Below, piece by piece: positions 22,735-34,600 of a stretch of 64,000 bases of DNA. The translations under genes and the position numbers were made by a program. Origin of the DNA: Nicotiana tabacum. Taxonomy: Eukaryota; Streptophyta; Magnoliopsida; Solanales; Solanaceae. Where the stretch lies: contig NC_134095.1 of the NCBI RefSeq assembly GCF_000715075.1, positions 44,680,806 to 44,744,805 on the forward strand. The letters are read 5' to 3'. Position 1 is the first letter of the stretch; each line of letters opens with the position of its first letter. The notes beneath the pieces are model-generated. The model was not told where the DNA came from. It saw only the letters and a list, made by a program, of their open reading frames with translations, and did no database searches.

Positions 22735-23335
22735 AAGGAAATCCTGAAGCTACTCTTTCAACTCCTTAACTCTGCCGGTGCCATACGATACGGTGCCCCG
22801 CATCAAATCAATACCGAAATCAACAATCTTGCCTGGAGACATGCCTGGCCATAAGAAACACATCCGAAAAGTCCCTCACCACCGAAACTGAATCAATGGT
22901 AGAAGCCTTGCACAGACATCTATCATGAAAGCCCACATAAGAAAGACAATCCTTCCCAGTCATCCGCTGGGTCTTCGAAATATAAAACCACTCCACTAGG
23001 ACATAATCCATCAAACCTCGTCACTCAATCCGTGGTAATTCCAGCATAGCCAACAGCGCCGCCTTAGTGCAATAGTCCCGAATGACACGACATGGAGGCA
23101 ACCAGTCTGAACCCAATATCACATCCAAAATCTAACATATTCAGCACACAAAAAACTCCGCTCGGGTCTCCAAACCCCGATAGCCACTAAACAGTGCTGA
23201 TACACGTGATCCACAACCACAAGATAGCCGGAACATGAGAACTCCCAATCTCCAACTCCATATATCAAATGAATAATCATACCTGATCCTAGTTCCGCCG
23301 TCCGAATGCATACCACACCTCAAATACCCAATCAT
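22735..23335 (-). pseudogene. Protease/RT-start remnant of element A (copy 2)
   Basis: Duplicate of the remnant at 14520-15120, with a handful of substitutions. It has the same motifs (GKDCLSYVGF, VSVVRDFSDVF), the same frameshifts and no active site. Confidence 0.7.
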
Positions 23336-25614
23336 TCCGCGAAAGATACTCTAGATTTCCCCCTTTGCCACCAAGTAAACCCGATTATCAGCAGTCGATC
23401 TAACAAGAAAGTGCCGCAATACTACCGAAGTACCATCAACTTAACCACATTGCCTTTCCTGAAGCATATACCCTCGTCAAATCACCCCAATTAGCAATAC
23501 CATTTCCTTAATCATCTGAAGATCATTCCTCTAATCATCTAAAACTGCCTGTGTTGTCTAAGAATTTTATGACCATCCTTTTAGGATCGAACCACAGCCT
23601 TACACACGCAATTCTCAATCATTTACAACATACCGCATAACCCATACCATCCTAGGATAACCATGAGAACTTCATATCCCTTCTGAATCGCAAGCAACTT
23701 TGCATTCCACTAGCCAAGAACATCCCCATTCCATTTGCACAACACTAACTCATTAAGACTAGATCCTTCTAACTCAACTGAGCTACGCATGTCACTAAAA
23801 CCCCAAAAGAAATGGCGCGAAACACCTGTAGAGACTCATTACCCCATAAGCATCTAAAGAGCTAATAATATCCTTACCATACCGATCCGACCCACTACCA
23901 AGCTATACCATTTATCCGAGTTTCCTGCTGATTCATCTTCAACTTGATATTCCCTCTTGTTGTAGCACCACAATTCCTCAACCCAGGCTCACCGCACAAG
24001 ACCAAAGCATAAAACCACACTGTCTAAAACCCATAAGTCATTGAATACTCTCTTAAATATTCCCAAAAGCACCACATTCCAAAATACTTTATCTGAAGAG
24101 ACTCCCTATGAATCTAAATCTGTTACCTTTACCTTCCTGATACTGATACATAGAATCCTACAATTTATAGAAAATACCACAAGTCTTGACATCTCCCAAA
24201 TGAAAACTCAGTTCCTAACCATATATACGACTTTAATATACCCCATTGTTACATGTAGAATCTTGAATACATTAGAACTATTCTTGAGAGTCATTCACCC
24301 TATTCAAACTGCAATTAGCCTGATCAAGCGAACCGAACAACACGTGCATCGTTGGAACTCTGACACCGCAGAATGTGACATCATTCCATTACAACCAAGC
24401 AACTTCCTGCTCCATGCACCGAGCATCCTTTACCACCAACAACTCAAGACATTCTGTGATTCTTACACACCTATGAAGTATAATATAATCTTTATCAAAA
24501 TTTTCCTTTACCCGAGCCATCCTCGGTCTCAACCTCCGTAGACCATAACTGATTCACCCGAATGTCTCAAACCAGAGCCAACATAGCACATACCGTGCAA
24601 TCTCTTGATCAATAGCAGACTCCCTACTTGTCTCAAAGCCATACATCAAAACACACCATAACTCATAACGCATATACTCTATTACTGCCATAATACCATA
24701 GGGAAATTCAACTAAATCCTTTCATAAGCTTATACAACACACATATCTAGTACTTTAAATCTTCTGCAAATCTCGCATTCATCCTCGTAACAGACCTGCC
24801 CACTCTCTTAAGTAACTCAAACTCAATTGTAACACATATCTTTCACTGGTAACAGAGATCTCCCAATAAACGATATAAGGATCACACAAACTTTAGAATA
24901 ATCTGCAGGAGATAACCCACTTGCTTCGCCTCAAAGTGGAATCTCTCTATACTCTCCCATAATCATAACTATTACACAATCACTTAATCTTCCTGGGTCT
25001 GAACCCATATCACAACATAAAATCTACTTCACTTCCCAACTAGACAACAGGAAAACATCATTCAACATACCCACACTCGGGGCTACACATTAAATCAAGA
25101 TGAAAATCAAGCAATAAATAGTTCTTCTATCCTCAACCAGACCCTCCTCGTCTCGTTCGAATCATATGGACACATCTCGCAATCACATCACACTCATCAC
25201 GTAGTCAACCGATCATCACTTCCCTTAATAGGGACATTACCGAACATACAAGTTCGAAAATACGTGCTCACACAATCAACACCTCGGTGCTCAAGCTATA
25301 GCCAAAAATCCGGCATCAAGTCCTCCAGACTTGCCCAATATCAACACACAGAGATCATATCTCGCCCCTTGATCCGGAAATCACAAGGCATCGATGCATA
25401 TCTGATACTGAGCGCTCATGCGCGCACACGAATGCATGGGAGGAATTCAAATAGTTACATTTCAAGCTGAATCAAAGGACGCACGATAAGAATTCAAGAA
25501 TGTGAAGTTTTTCTAAAGGTTCTGCAGCCTCTCGAGGATAAATACAGACGTCTCCGTACTGATCCGCGTGACTCTACTAAACCTGCTCATGACTCGTGAG
25601 ACCTATGTAACCTA

Positions 25615-25627
25615 GGCTCTGATACCA
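25615..25627 (-). promoter_or_regulatory. Element A PBS (copy 2)
   Basis: Duplicate of the TGGTATCAGAGCC site at 17400-17412, also unmutated. Confidence 0.9.
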
Positions 25628-25630
25628 ACT

Positions 25631-27436
25631 TGTCACGACCCTACCCCAAACCTGGTCGTGATGGCGCCTCATGTGAAGAAAGGCCAGCCAATCAAACACA
25701 ATTCGCTTTTTAAAACAATTCAACAATTTAAAAGCAGTCTAAACATGATTTAATGATAATAAGTAGCGGAAATACAACCCGACACAACCCAAACCGGGGT
25801 GTCACAAGTCACGAGCATCTACTAGGGTATAAATACAACTAAAAGTCTGGAGTGTACAAATACAGTCTAATGAAAAGAAGAGAGAAAAAGTAGTGCTGCG
25901 AACACCGACAACTACCTTACTAAACTCTGATGACTCTTCCTCCGATCAGCCAAAACATACCTGAATCTACACACAAGGTGCAGGGAGTAATATAAGTACA
26001 CTCCTACTAGGTGAGTAATAAGATGTTGTATAGAAGTAGTCCAAAACTAGTAAGAAAAAAGTGAAGCTGTAAAAATCTCTTAAAATTTCTTAGCTCAATT
26101 TAAACTTCTTTAAAAATGATTTTTTCAATAGTTACGCAAACGAATGCAAACAATTAGTACAGATAAGCACAGAAATCCGCCCCTCGGGCACAAATACACA
26201 ATCACAGGTAATGATAGGCAATTAAGAAGATAAACACATAAAGGTTCGCCCCTCGAGCACAATCTCAGAACAGTACCAGCCCTTCGAGCTATATCTCACA
26301 TCACAATGGGTACCCACGCTCACTGGGGGTGTGCAGACTCTATGATAGGCCTTTTACGACCCAAGCGCAATATCAAGTCATCTCGTGGCATCAAATCTAG
26401 GACCTCAACCTCATATCAGTCAAGCTACCTCATGGTGTATATATCTTAGGCCCTCGACCTCATAAACAATATCAACAAGCCACCTCACAACGTATATATC
26501 TCAGGCCCTCGGCCTTAAATCAGTATCGGTGTTTCCTCACAACTAGGCCCTCGGCCTTACTCAGTCAAAAATCATATAAGCCACTCGGGAAACAGTAAAA
26601 CATGATGCTCAACCCAAAAAATTATTGGAAATGTCATTTCAAGTGCTAAAGAAAAATAATGAGGAAATATCAACAACAAATCCCGGAAGGGTTCAAATAG
26701 CTTGCACGAAGCCCAAATATGGCAATCAGCCCAAATCATGATGATAGCAAATAAGTTCAGTCAAATACGCGGTAAAATCATCAATCGGGACGGACCAAGT
26801 CACAATCCACAATAGTGAACGACCCCACACCCGTCATCCAGCATGTGTCTCACCTTAATATAGCACTACGATGTGCAATTCGGGGTTTCAAACCCTTAGA
26901 ACATCATTTACAATCATTACTCACTTCGAACCGGCTAAATCTGTAGCTCGCTACGCCTTTATCCCTCAAATCGGCCTCCACGCGCGTTGAATCTATCCAA
27001 AATCAGAACGAATATGTCACAATATGCTAAGGGAACAAAGCCCAAGCGAAAACAATCGGAAAATGCCAAAAATCCCAAAATTAGCAAAACCCGAGCCCCG
27101 GGCCCACTTCTCAAAACTTAGAAATTTTCACATCATTAGATTCCTTATCTCCCCATGAGTTTAGATATATTAAAAGTTCTTAAACGCGGCCCCAAATGGT
27201 CCTTCAAATCCCAAATCAAAAGTCCAATTTCTTAAGCCCTAGTTCTTCAATTTTAGGCTTAGCTTTCATGATTTTTTAGGTGGAATTCACAATATAATCG
27301 AGTTTTTAGTCCAAGAATCTTACCTTCAGGTATTCCCCTTGAATCCCATCTTCAATACTCTTCAAATATCTCTCAAAATGAGCAGCTATAGGTGAAAATA
27401 GACCCACATACACGAATAAGACGACTTAAAAACATT
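25631..27436 (-). repeat. Element A 5' LTR, truncated (copy 2)
   Basis: Duplicate of 17416-19221 with about 1% differences and the same truncation point, showing that the truncation and fusion predate the duplication. Confidence 0.85.
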
Positions 27437-30319
27437 CGTGTAGAAGTTAGATATTTCAAAGTTCATAAAGTTTGGATTGGAGTATGATTCATGATTTCGA
27501 TGTTGTTTGAGGTGATTTGAGGCTCGAGCGAGTTCGTATCATGTTTTGGGACATGTTGGTATAATTAGTTAAGGTCCCGAGGGCCTTGGGTGGATTTCGG
27601 AAGGTTAACGGAATGAATTTCGGACCAAAGAGTTGTTGAAATTTTCTGCAGAAAGCTGTTTTGACAGCAACTAGTGCAATCGCGGAGCTGGATTTGGAAT
27701 CTTATATCTCAATATTTATAAGGAATCTATAAATTTCAAAAATATAAAAGTTGTTTACTTGTATTCTAGTTTCCAGAAAGATAAACCATTCATGATTTGA
27801 ACATTTTATCATAAAGTTATGATCGATTGAAGATGGTTGGTGGAGCAGTTTCGACAGGATTTTCTGATGCATGGAGCTGACTTTAGAAGCTCATATCTCG
27901 GAATATATAAAGGGTTATATGGTGTGCAACCTATCAAATAAAAGATCTTCGAGTCTAGTTTCTATGTCTTCAAACCGTTTGTTATTTAGATATTTTCACA
28001 AGGAGTTATGGGCATTTTAACAGAAGGTGTACAGCAGGGGAAAATTGTTATAGGATGTACAACCTGCACAACGCAAGGTACAACTCGATGAAGCCTGGGC
28101 AGATTGTTTTAAACTCGAGTTTTGGCCCATTTCTTTCATTTTTCTCATTTGGCTTGGGCGATTGTGGAGCTTTTTGAGAGGATTTGAAGAGACATTCAAG
28201 AGATAATACCCGGAGGTAAGATTTTTGAACTCAATACTCGATTCTTGTGTAAATTCTACCTAATTAACCATGGAAATTAAGCCTAAAAGTGAGGAATTAA
28301 GGCTTGAATTTAGAGAGTGTAAAATGAGGATTTGAATGGGCAATTGAGGTCCGATTTTGAGGTTCTTGGTATGTATAAACTCGTAAGAGGATAAGGAACC
28401 TATTGATGTAAAATTTATCGGAATCCGAGACGTGGGCCCGGGGGCCGGGTTTGAGCAATTTCGGGATTTTTGATGTAAATTGGATATTTTCGAGTGGGCT
28501 TTGTTCCCTTAGCATATTTTAATGATGAAGTATTGATTGTGGCTAGATTTGGAGCATCCGAAGGTCGATTTGTGAGGGCAAAGGCATCGCAGGCTAGAGT
28601 TTTGACCGGATCGAGATAAGTAATGATTGTAAATACTGTCCTGAGGTTTTGAAACCTCGGGTTTCACCTCGTTGTGCTATTGTGAGGTGACGCACACGCT
28701 AGATGACGAGTGTGGAGTCGTGCAACATTGGGGATTGTGACTTGGTCCGTCCCGTACGACTGTCAAGTCGCGTATTTGATTTGAAATCCTATGATATTTC
28801 ATATTTTAGAGATTGATATTATATTTTGGGCTATATGCCTTGTTTGGGGCCTTGTGCCAACCTGTTGAGACCCTTAGGGGCATTTTTACTACTTTTCCTC
28901 ACTCTATTTGTTTTGAAAGCATATCCTCAGTCATGTTTTACCTTTATCGTTTAAAACTGTTTGGGCTGAGTTCGCTGACTTACTGATGGCCCGAGCGATT
29001 ATGATTTTGATGACTGAGATAGACCGAGGGTCTGATTGTGAGGTTAATGAATAAGAGAGGCCGAGGGCCTGGTTGTGAGGATTATATAGTTATGGATCGG
29101 GATGCACAACGCAACAATATATATATATGGGGGTATGTGTGAGTATGTGTGTATGTGTGTGTATGGATAGGGCTGCATGCCGCAACGATATGTTGGATCG
29201 GGCTGTAGGCCGCAACGATATAGCATTTGGGGTGTAGGAGCCCCTCTAGAGTCTGTACACCCCTAGTGAGCGCTGTCGACGAGATATATGGATCGGGTTG
29301 CACGCCGCAACGATATATGGATCAGGCTGTGCGCCGCACCAGTTACTATATTGTACCTATTGAGTGTGAGTGCTATCCAGTAAGAGTGAGTCATGAGTGA
29401 CTGAGAGGCTACCCGAGGGGATATAGATATACATGTATATGAGTGATGCTTTGCCTGAGAGGCCTATTTATGAACTTACTATTTTTTTCACTCCTCCTTA
29501 AAGTGATTTTTCATTGAATATGTTGATTTAATTACTGCTTTCACACATCTTTAGATCGAGCCTCTATTGAAAATGTTGAGCAAACGCTTTAAAACAACTT
29601 TCATTCAAACTGATGTTTTTAAGTTATGAAATGGGTATAAATTTCTATTTTGCCGTGGGGCTGTATACGAACTATGTTTTGCCCGAGGGGCCGATTATGA
29701 TTTTCATCACTTCCACTATATACATATTTCATTAAACCTATATTGAAAAGGTTAGAAAGATAATTTTTATAGGATTTTACTAAAGTTGGGGGTTTAACGA
29801 AAAGAATTGAGTGGTATCCTGGTTTGGGAACATGTTGTAAATACTGTGGTGCTATGATGTGGTTGATGTGTTTTCTTACTGCTCAGTCTTTATTTACTCT
29901 TATTACTTACTGGGTTGGAGTACTCAAATTACTCGCAGCACCTTGTGTGTAGATTCAGGTATTTCGTAACCCGGTAGCAGGTGTTGACTGCTTAGAGTCG
30001 GAGTCATCAGAGTTAGCAAGGTGGATGCACGACGTTCGCAGCACTGCTTTCCTTCCTCTCATTTTCATGACTGTATTCAGTACATTTTTAGACTCTTGTC
30101 GTATTCAGACCTTGGTAGATACTCATGACTAGTGACACCCCGATGTCGGGCTTGTGTAATTATTCCGCACTTTTATTCAAAAATTTCATTATGAGAATTA
30201 TTGTTATAAATGGTATAAAACACAACTATTATTAGAAAATGGTTGATTCGGGAGTTTTGTCGGCTAGTCTAGTTTCACGATAGGCGCCATCAAGACCGAG
30301 TCGATTTTGGGTCGTGACA
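27437..30319 (+). repeat. Element E 5' LTR, truncated (copy 2)
   Basis: Duplicate of 19222-22086. As it is directly joined to E's interior and 3' LTR, this copy is the original left LTR of element E. Against the 3' LTR (34601-37778) it lacks the first ~620 bp but has a longer GGATCGGGCTGC minisatellite. Confidence 0.85.
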
Positions 30320-30322
30320 AGT

Positions 30323-30335
30323 TGGTATCAGAGCC
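30323..30335 (+). promoter_or_regulatory. Element E PBS (copy 2)
   Basis: TGGTATCAGAGCC, perfect, three bases after the LTR end at 30319. Confidence 0.9.
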
Positions 30336-32819
30336 TAGCTTACATTGGTCTGACGAGTCATGAGCAGGTTTAGTAGAGTTTCGCGGATCGGTACAAAGAC
30401 GTTTGTACTTATCCTCGAGAGGCTGCGGAATCTTTAGGAAAAGCTTCATATTCTTGAAATTCTTATCATGCGTCCTTGATTAAGCTTGAAATGTAACTCT
30501 TTGAATTCCTTTCACGCGTTCGTATTCACATATGAGCGCTCGACATCAGATGTACATCGATGGCTTCTGGTTCCCTGATCGAGGGGCGAGATGTGATCTT
30601 TGTGTATTATGTTGGGCCAGTATAGAGGACTCGAGGCCGGTTTTTTGCCTATATCTTGAGCACTGAGGTGCTGATTGTGTGAGCACGTGTTTTTGAGATG
30701 ATACATTCGGAAGTGTCCCTAATAGCAAAAGGGATGGTTGGATGGACATGTGATGAGTATGTTACGACTTCGAGATGTATTCATATGATTTGGAAGATAC
30801 GAGAAGTGTCTTCTAGCGGATAAAAGAACTACTAGGTTCTTGATTTCCATCTTGATTTGAGGTATAGCTCTGAGTTATGGGTGTGTGAAGAATATTTTCA
30901 TTTGTCATAGTTGGAAGTGAAGTGAATTTCATGTTGCGGCACGAGTTCAGTCTTGGGAAGGTTAAGTGGCTGTGTAATGTCTATGACGGTGGAAGGTATA
31001 CGAAAATGCTAGTTTGAGGCAATGCAGGTGGGTTATCTCCTGCGCAGTGTCTTGAGGTTGTGTGATCCTTATGTTGCCCGTTAGAAGATCTCATTTGCAA
31101 GTGAAATATATGTGTTGTAATTTAAATTTGGGTCGCTTAAGAGAGTGGGTTTAACTGTTACATGAGTGAATGTGAGATTTTCATAAGAGTTAAAGTGCCA
31201 GATAGTTTGTGTTTTACGAGTTTATGAAGGATCGAGTTTAATCTCACTATGGTGTTATGGCAATAATAGAGTATATGTGTTATGAGTTATTGAGTATGTT
31301 TTGATCCATGGCTTCTAGCCAAGTGGGGGGAGTCTGCTATTGATTAGTTGATTGCACAGTTATGTGCTATGTTGGTTCTAGTTTGAGGCGTTCGGGTGAA
31401 TCGGTTATGGCTTACAAAGATTTGAGACTGAGGATGGCTCGAGTAAAGGAAAAGGTTATGTTATGCTTTGTAGGTGTATGAGAATCACGAAATATATTAA
31501 GTTGTTATGGGTAAGGGGTGCTTAGAACAGTGAGTTGCTTGGTTGCATTAAGGTGAGGTTACATTCTGTTGTGTCGGAATGCTAATGAGGCATAGGTTGC
31601 TCGGTTCATTTGATTAGTCTAATTGAGGTTCGAGTAGAGTGGATGATTTTTGAGAATGTTTCTAATGGGTTCAAGATTTTTCATGTAATAATTAGAAATT
31701 TTCGAGTTGTATATTCGGCTAGAATTTGAAGTTTGCATTGTAGGGTGTCAAGACTTGTGGTATTTCAATATCAATTAGGGAATTCTATATACATCAACAT
31801 CATGAAGGTGAAGGTAATGGATTTAGATTCGTATGAAGTCTCTTCATAGTGAAGCATGTCAAATGTGGTGCTTTTGGGGAAATTTAAGAGAGTATTCAGC
31901 TGGTTATGAACCTTAGACCGTGTAGTTTTATGCTTGTGTCTGGTGGGGTGAGTCTGGGATGAGGAAATTGTGGTGTTATAGAAAGAGGTAGTATCAAGTT
32001 GAAGGTAAATCAGAAGGAAACTCGGATATATGGGATAACTTGGTAGTAGGCCAAATCGGTATGGTAAGGATGTGATTAGTTCTTTGGATGCTTGCGAGGT
32101 AATGAATTCTTATAGGTGTTTTGCGACAATGCTCTTGGGTTTTAGTGGCCTGCGTAGCTTGGTTGGGTTAGAAGGATTCAGTCCTGTCAAGTTTGGTTTT
32201 TTGCAAAAGGGAGTCGGAGAGTTCTTGATGATTTCTATCACAGTTGGGAGGTGTATATTTCTACTGGCATGAGGAGTGTGGGAGGTATAGTGATTTTCTT
32301 CTAGATGGGCTCAATGGAAAGTTTTTGATTGGTTGAGTACATAGTTGCTTGTGGCCCGGAAGGGATATGAAGTTCTCATATTATCCTAGGATGATATGGT
32401 ATATGCGTTATGTCGTGGAGGATTGAGATTTGCATGTGTAAGTCTTGGTTCAGTTCTGAAAGAAAGGTCAAAAAAACATTTGTAGGCAGCGGGAAGCTTT
32501 AGATAATTAAGGAAATGAGCTTCAGATGATTAGGAAAATGATCTTCAGATGATTAAGGAAATGGTATGCGAATTGGGGTAATTTGACGAGGGTATATGTT
32601 CTAGAAAGAGGCAATGTGATTAAGTTTATGGTACTTCATTAGTATTGCGACACTTTTTTGTCGGATCGACTGCCGATATTCGAGTTTGCTTGGTGGCACA
32701 TAAGAATTATAAGAGTACCCCTCATGGAATGATTGGGTATTAGAGGTGTGTTGTATATTCAGACGGCGGAATTGGGATCAGGTATGGTGATTCATGTGCT
32801 ATATGGAGTTGGAGACTGG

Positions 32820-33320
32820 GAGTTCTCATATACAGGTTATGATATAGTTGTGGGTCGTGTGTATCGGCACTGTTTAGGGACTATCGGGGTTTGGAGACCT
32901 GAGTGGATCTTTTGCTGCTTAGTATGTTAGATTTGGATGTAATATTGGGTGCAGACTGGTTGTCTTTGTGTCGTGTTATTCTGGACTATTGCGCTAAGGC
33001 AGCAATGTTGGCTATGCCAGGAGTCCCACAGATTGAGTGGCGATGTTCGACGGATTATGTTCCCACTAGGGTGGTGTCATTTTTGATAGTGGATGGCTAG
33101 GAAGGGTTGTCTTTCTTATTTGGCCTTCGTGATGGATGTCAGTGCAGAGACTCCTACCATTGATTCAGTTCTAGATATGGGGGACTTTTCCGGATATGTG
33201 TCCTACTGTCGGGCATGTCGCCAGATAGGGTTGTTGATTTCGGTATTGATTTGGTGCTGGGCACCGTATTGTATGGCACCGGCAGAGTGAGAGAACTTGA
33301 AGGAGTAGCTTCCGAAACTC
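32820..33320 (+). pseudogene. Protease/RT-start remnant of element E
   Basis: Across several frames this encodes [42 protein letters not shown] and KGCLSYLAFVMDVSAETP, the C-terminal half of a Tekay protease and linker, matching T3 at 55590-55960. The homology stops at the first RT residues near 33320, and the DPGS box is missing upstream. It cannot be functional. Confidence 0.8.
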
Positions 33321-34564
33321 CTTGATAAGGGGTTCATTGGTAGACCTATATGGATGTGTGTTCTGCATCGAGACGGCTTTGTTAACATCAAATCGCTATT
33401 GGTGAGGTATGTGTTGATTCGGTTGTTATTGAGCTATTAGTCTTTTGAGGTTATCTATGAATTACTTTTATGTGTTGTGAGACGCTATGATTTGTTGGTT
33501 ATAAGCACAGATGTTGCGGTTCCATTGAGGTTTCATAGTGGAAGTTGAGCGGGAAAGAGTAGTGGCTATTGCTCGGTGGATGGCATATTGGTTATTTCCT
33601 TTGGGGTATGTGTAACGTTGTGTCAATTGCTTTGCGGTGGTTATAATGATTGCTTTGGTTTTAGACATCATATTGCACATGGTTGTCGATTTTTGAGCAC
33701 AGTGACTTGAGGTGTTTCATGTGGACTAGTGTTTTGATGAGGTCAAGCATTGGAGCGAAGCTATGTGTATGGTGTAATCCTGCGAGTTAGATTCTTGTGT
33801 CCTATTTCTATGATGTGAGACGAGTTCTCAACATTTTTTGTGGTGGTACTGGTGAGCTTGTGGTACATCTCTTTCATTTGAGTCATTTTCATGATTTGAG
33901 TATGTTCGGATTGTTGCTTATTGGTGCGTGGATTGCACAAGTTGCGCATTTAGCCTGTATTGATGTGTCATGTCACTAGAGTAATGATGTTGAATTAGAT
34001 AAGATCATTGGGGTCTTTAATGAAAACAAACGGATTCGATTTCACCATGTTGGAAGGATAATATCGAGGTTCAGCTCAGGAAATTTGCTATGGTCTTTGC
34101 CAAAGGAGAAGTGGCTTCATGAATGGTTGATCTGGGAAATAGTTATGGCTTACCGTGTGTTTCATTTATCATTGGCAGTATATGAAAGTGTTAGAATGAG
34201 ACTTTAGTTGATAAGAGGTTCTCTATCGATATTCGGTTGTTGTGTGCAGCTGTTGTAATTAGAAGTTATCACTACAAGTGTTTGAGTTATGCAGTATGTC
34301 ATGTAATTGCACCTGATGGTTGCAGGTATGGGTTAGTAGAGCTTGTTCGGGCCTATTCACAGTATAAATGCGAGATTTTGATCTTGTGGATGATTTCAGA
34401 AGTGGAAATGTGGTTCTAAGGTTTATGGGCTAGGTTAGATGGTGAAATTTCAGTAACATTGTGTTATCTGACCTATATGAGATAGGGTGACGTGGGATCA
34501 CCCCCGGGTATGTTCATGGTAAGGTTATTCAGCGATTGGTTGGCTTTTGGAATAACTCTGGGCA

Positions 34565-34600
34565 CGTTCGAGGACGAACATATGTTTAAGTGGGGGAGGA
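34565..34600 (+). promoter_or_regulatory. Element E pre-PPT hairpin and PPT
   Basis: CGTTCG-AGGA-CGAAC (34565-34579) precedes TGGGGGAGGA (34591-34600), which abuts the 3' LTR. The coding context of the hairpin is gone in E yet its sequence is kept. Confidence 0.8.

Larger units (their letters stand above)
22723..30955. repeat. 8.2-kb tandem duplication, copy 2
   Basis: This 8233-bp copy keeps the order of copy 1. Its right end continues directly into the rest of element E's interior (30956 onward), so copy 2's right part and copy 1's left part preserve the original flanks. It has about 20 bp near 28047-28067 that copy 1 lacks at about 19831. That segment is also in E's 3' LTR near 35840, so copy 1 lost it after duplication. 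TA and GT microsatellites differ in length. Confidence 0.9.
30320..34600 (+). mobile_element. Element E internal region, gag-less LARD-like
   Basis: The 4.3-kb interior between a perfect PBS and a PPT contains no gag, zinc knuckle, RNase H, integrase or chromodomain. About 2.4 kb after the PBS is non-coding, then a protease/RT-start remnant (32820-33320), then 1.2 kb of non-coding DNA to the PPT. The arrangement is the same as in element A on the other strand. E and A therefore belong to one non-autonomous family with a shared, drifted interior, dependent on trans-acting Tekay proteins. Confidence 0.75.
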
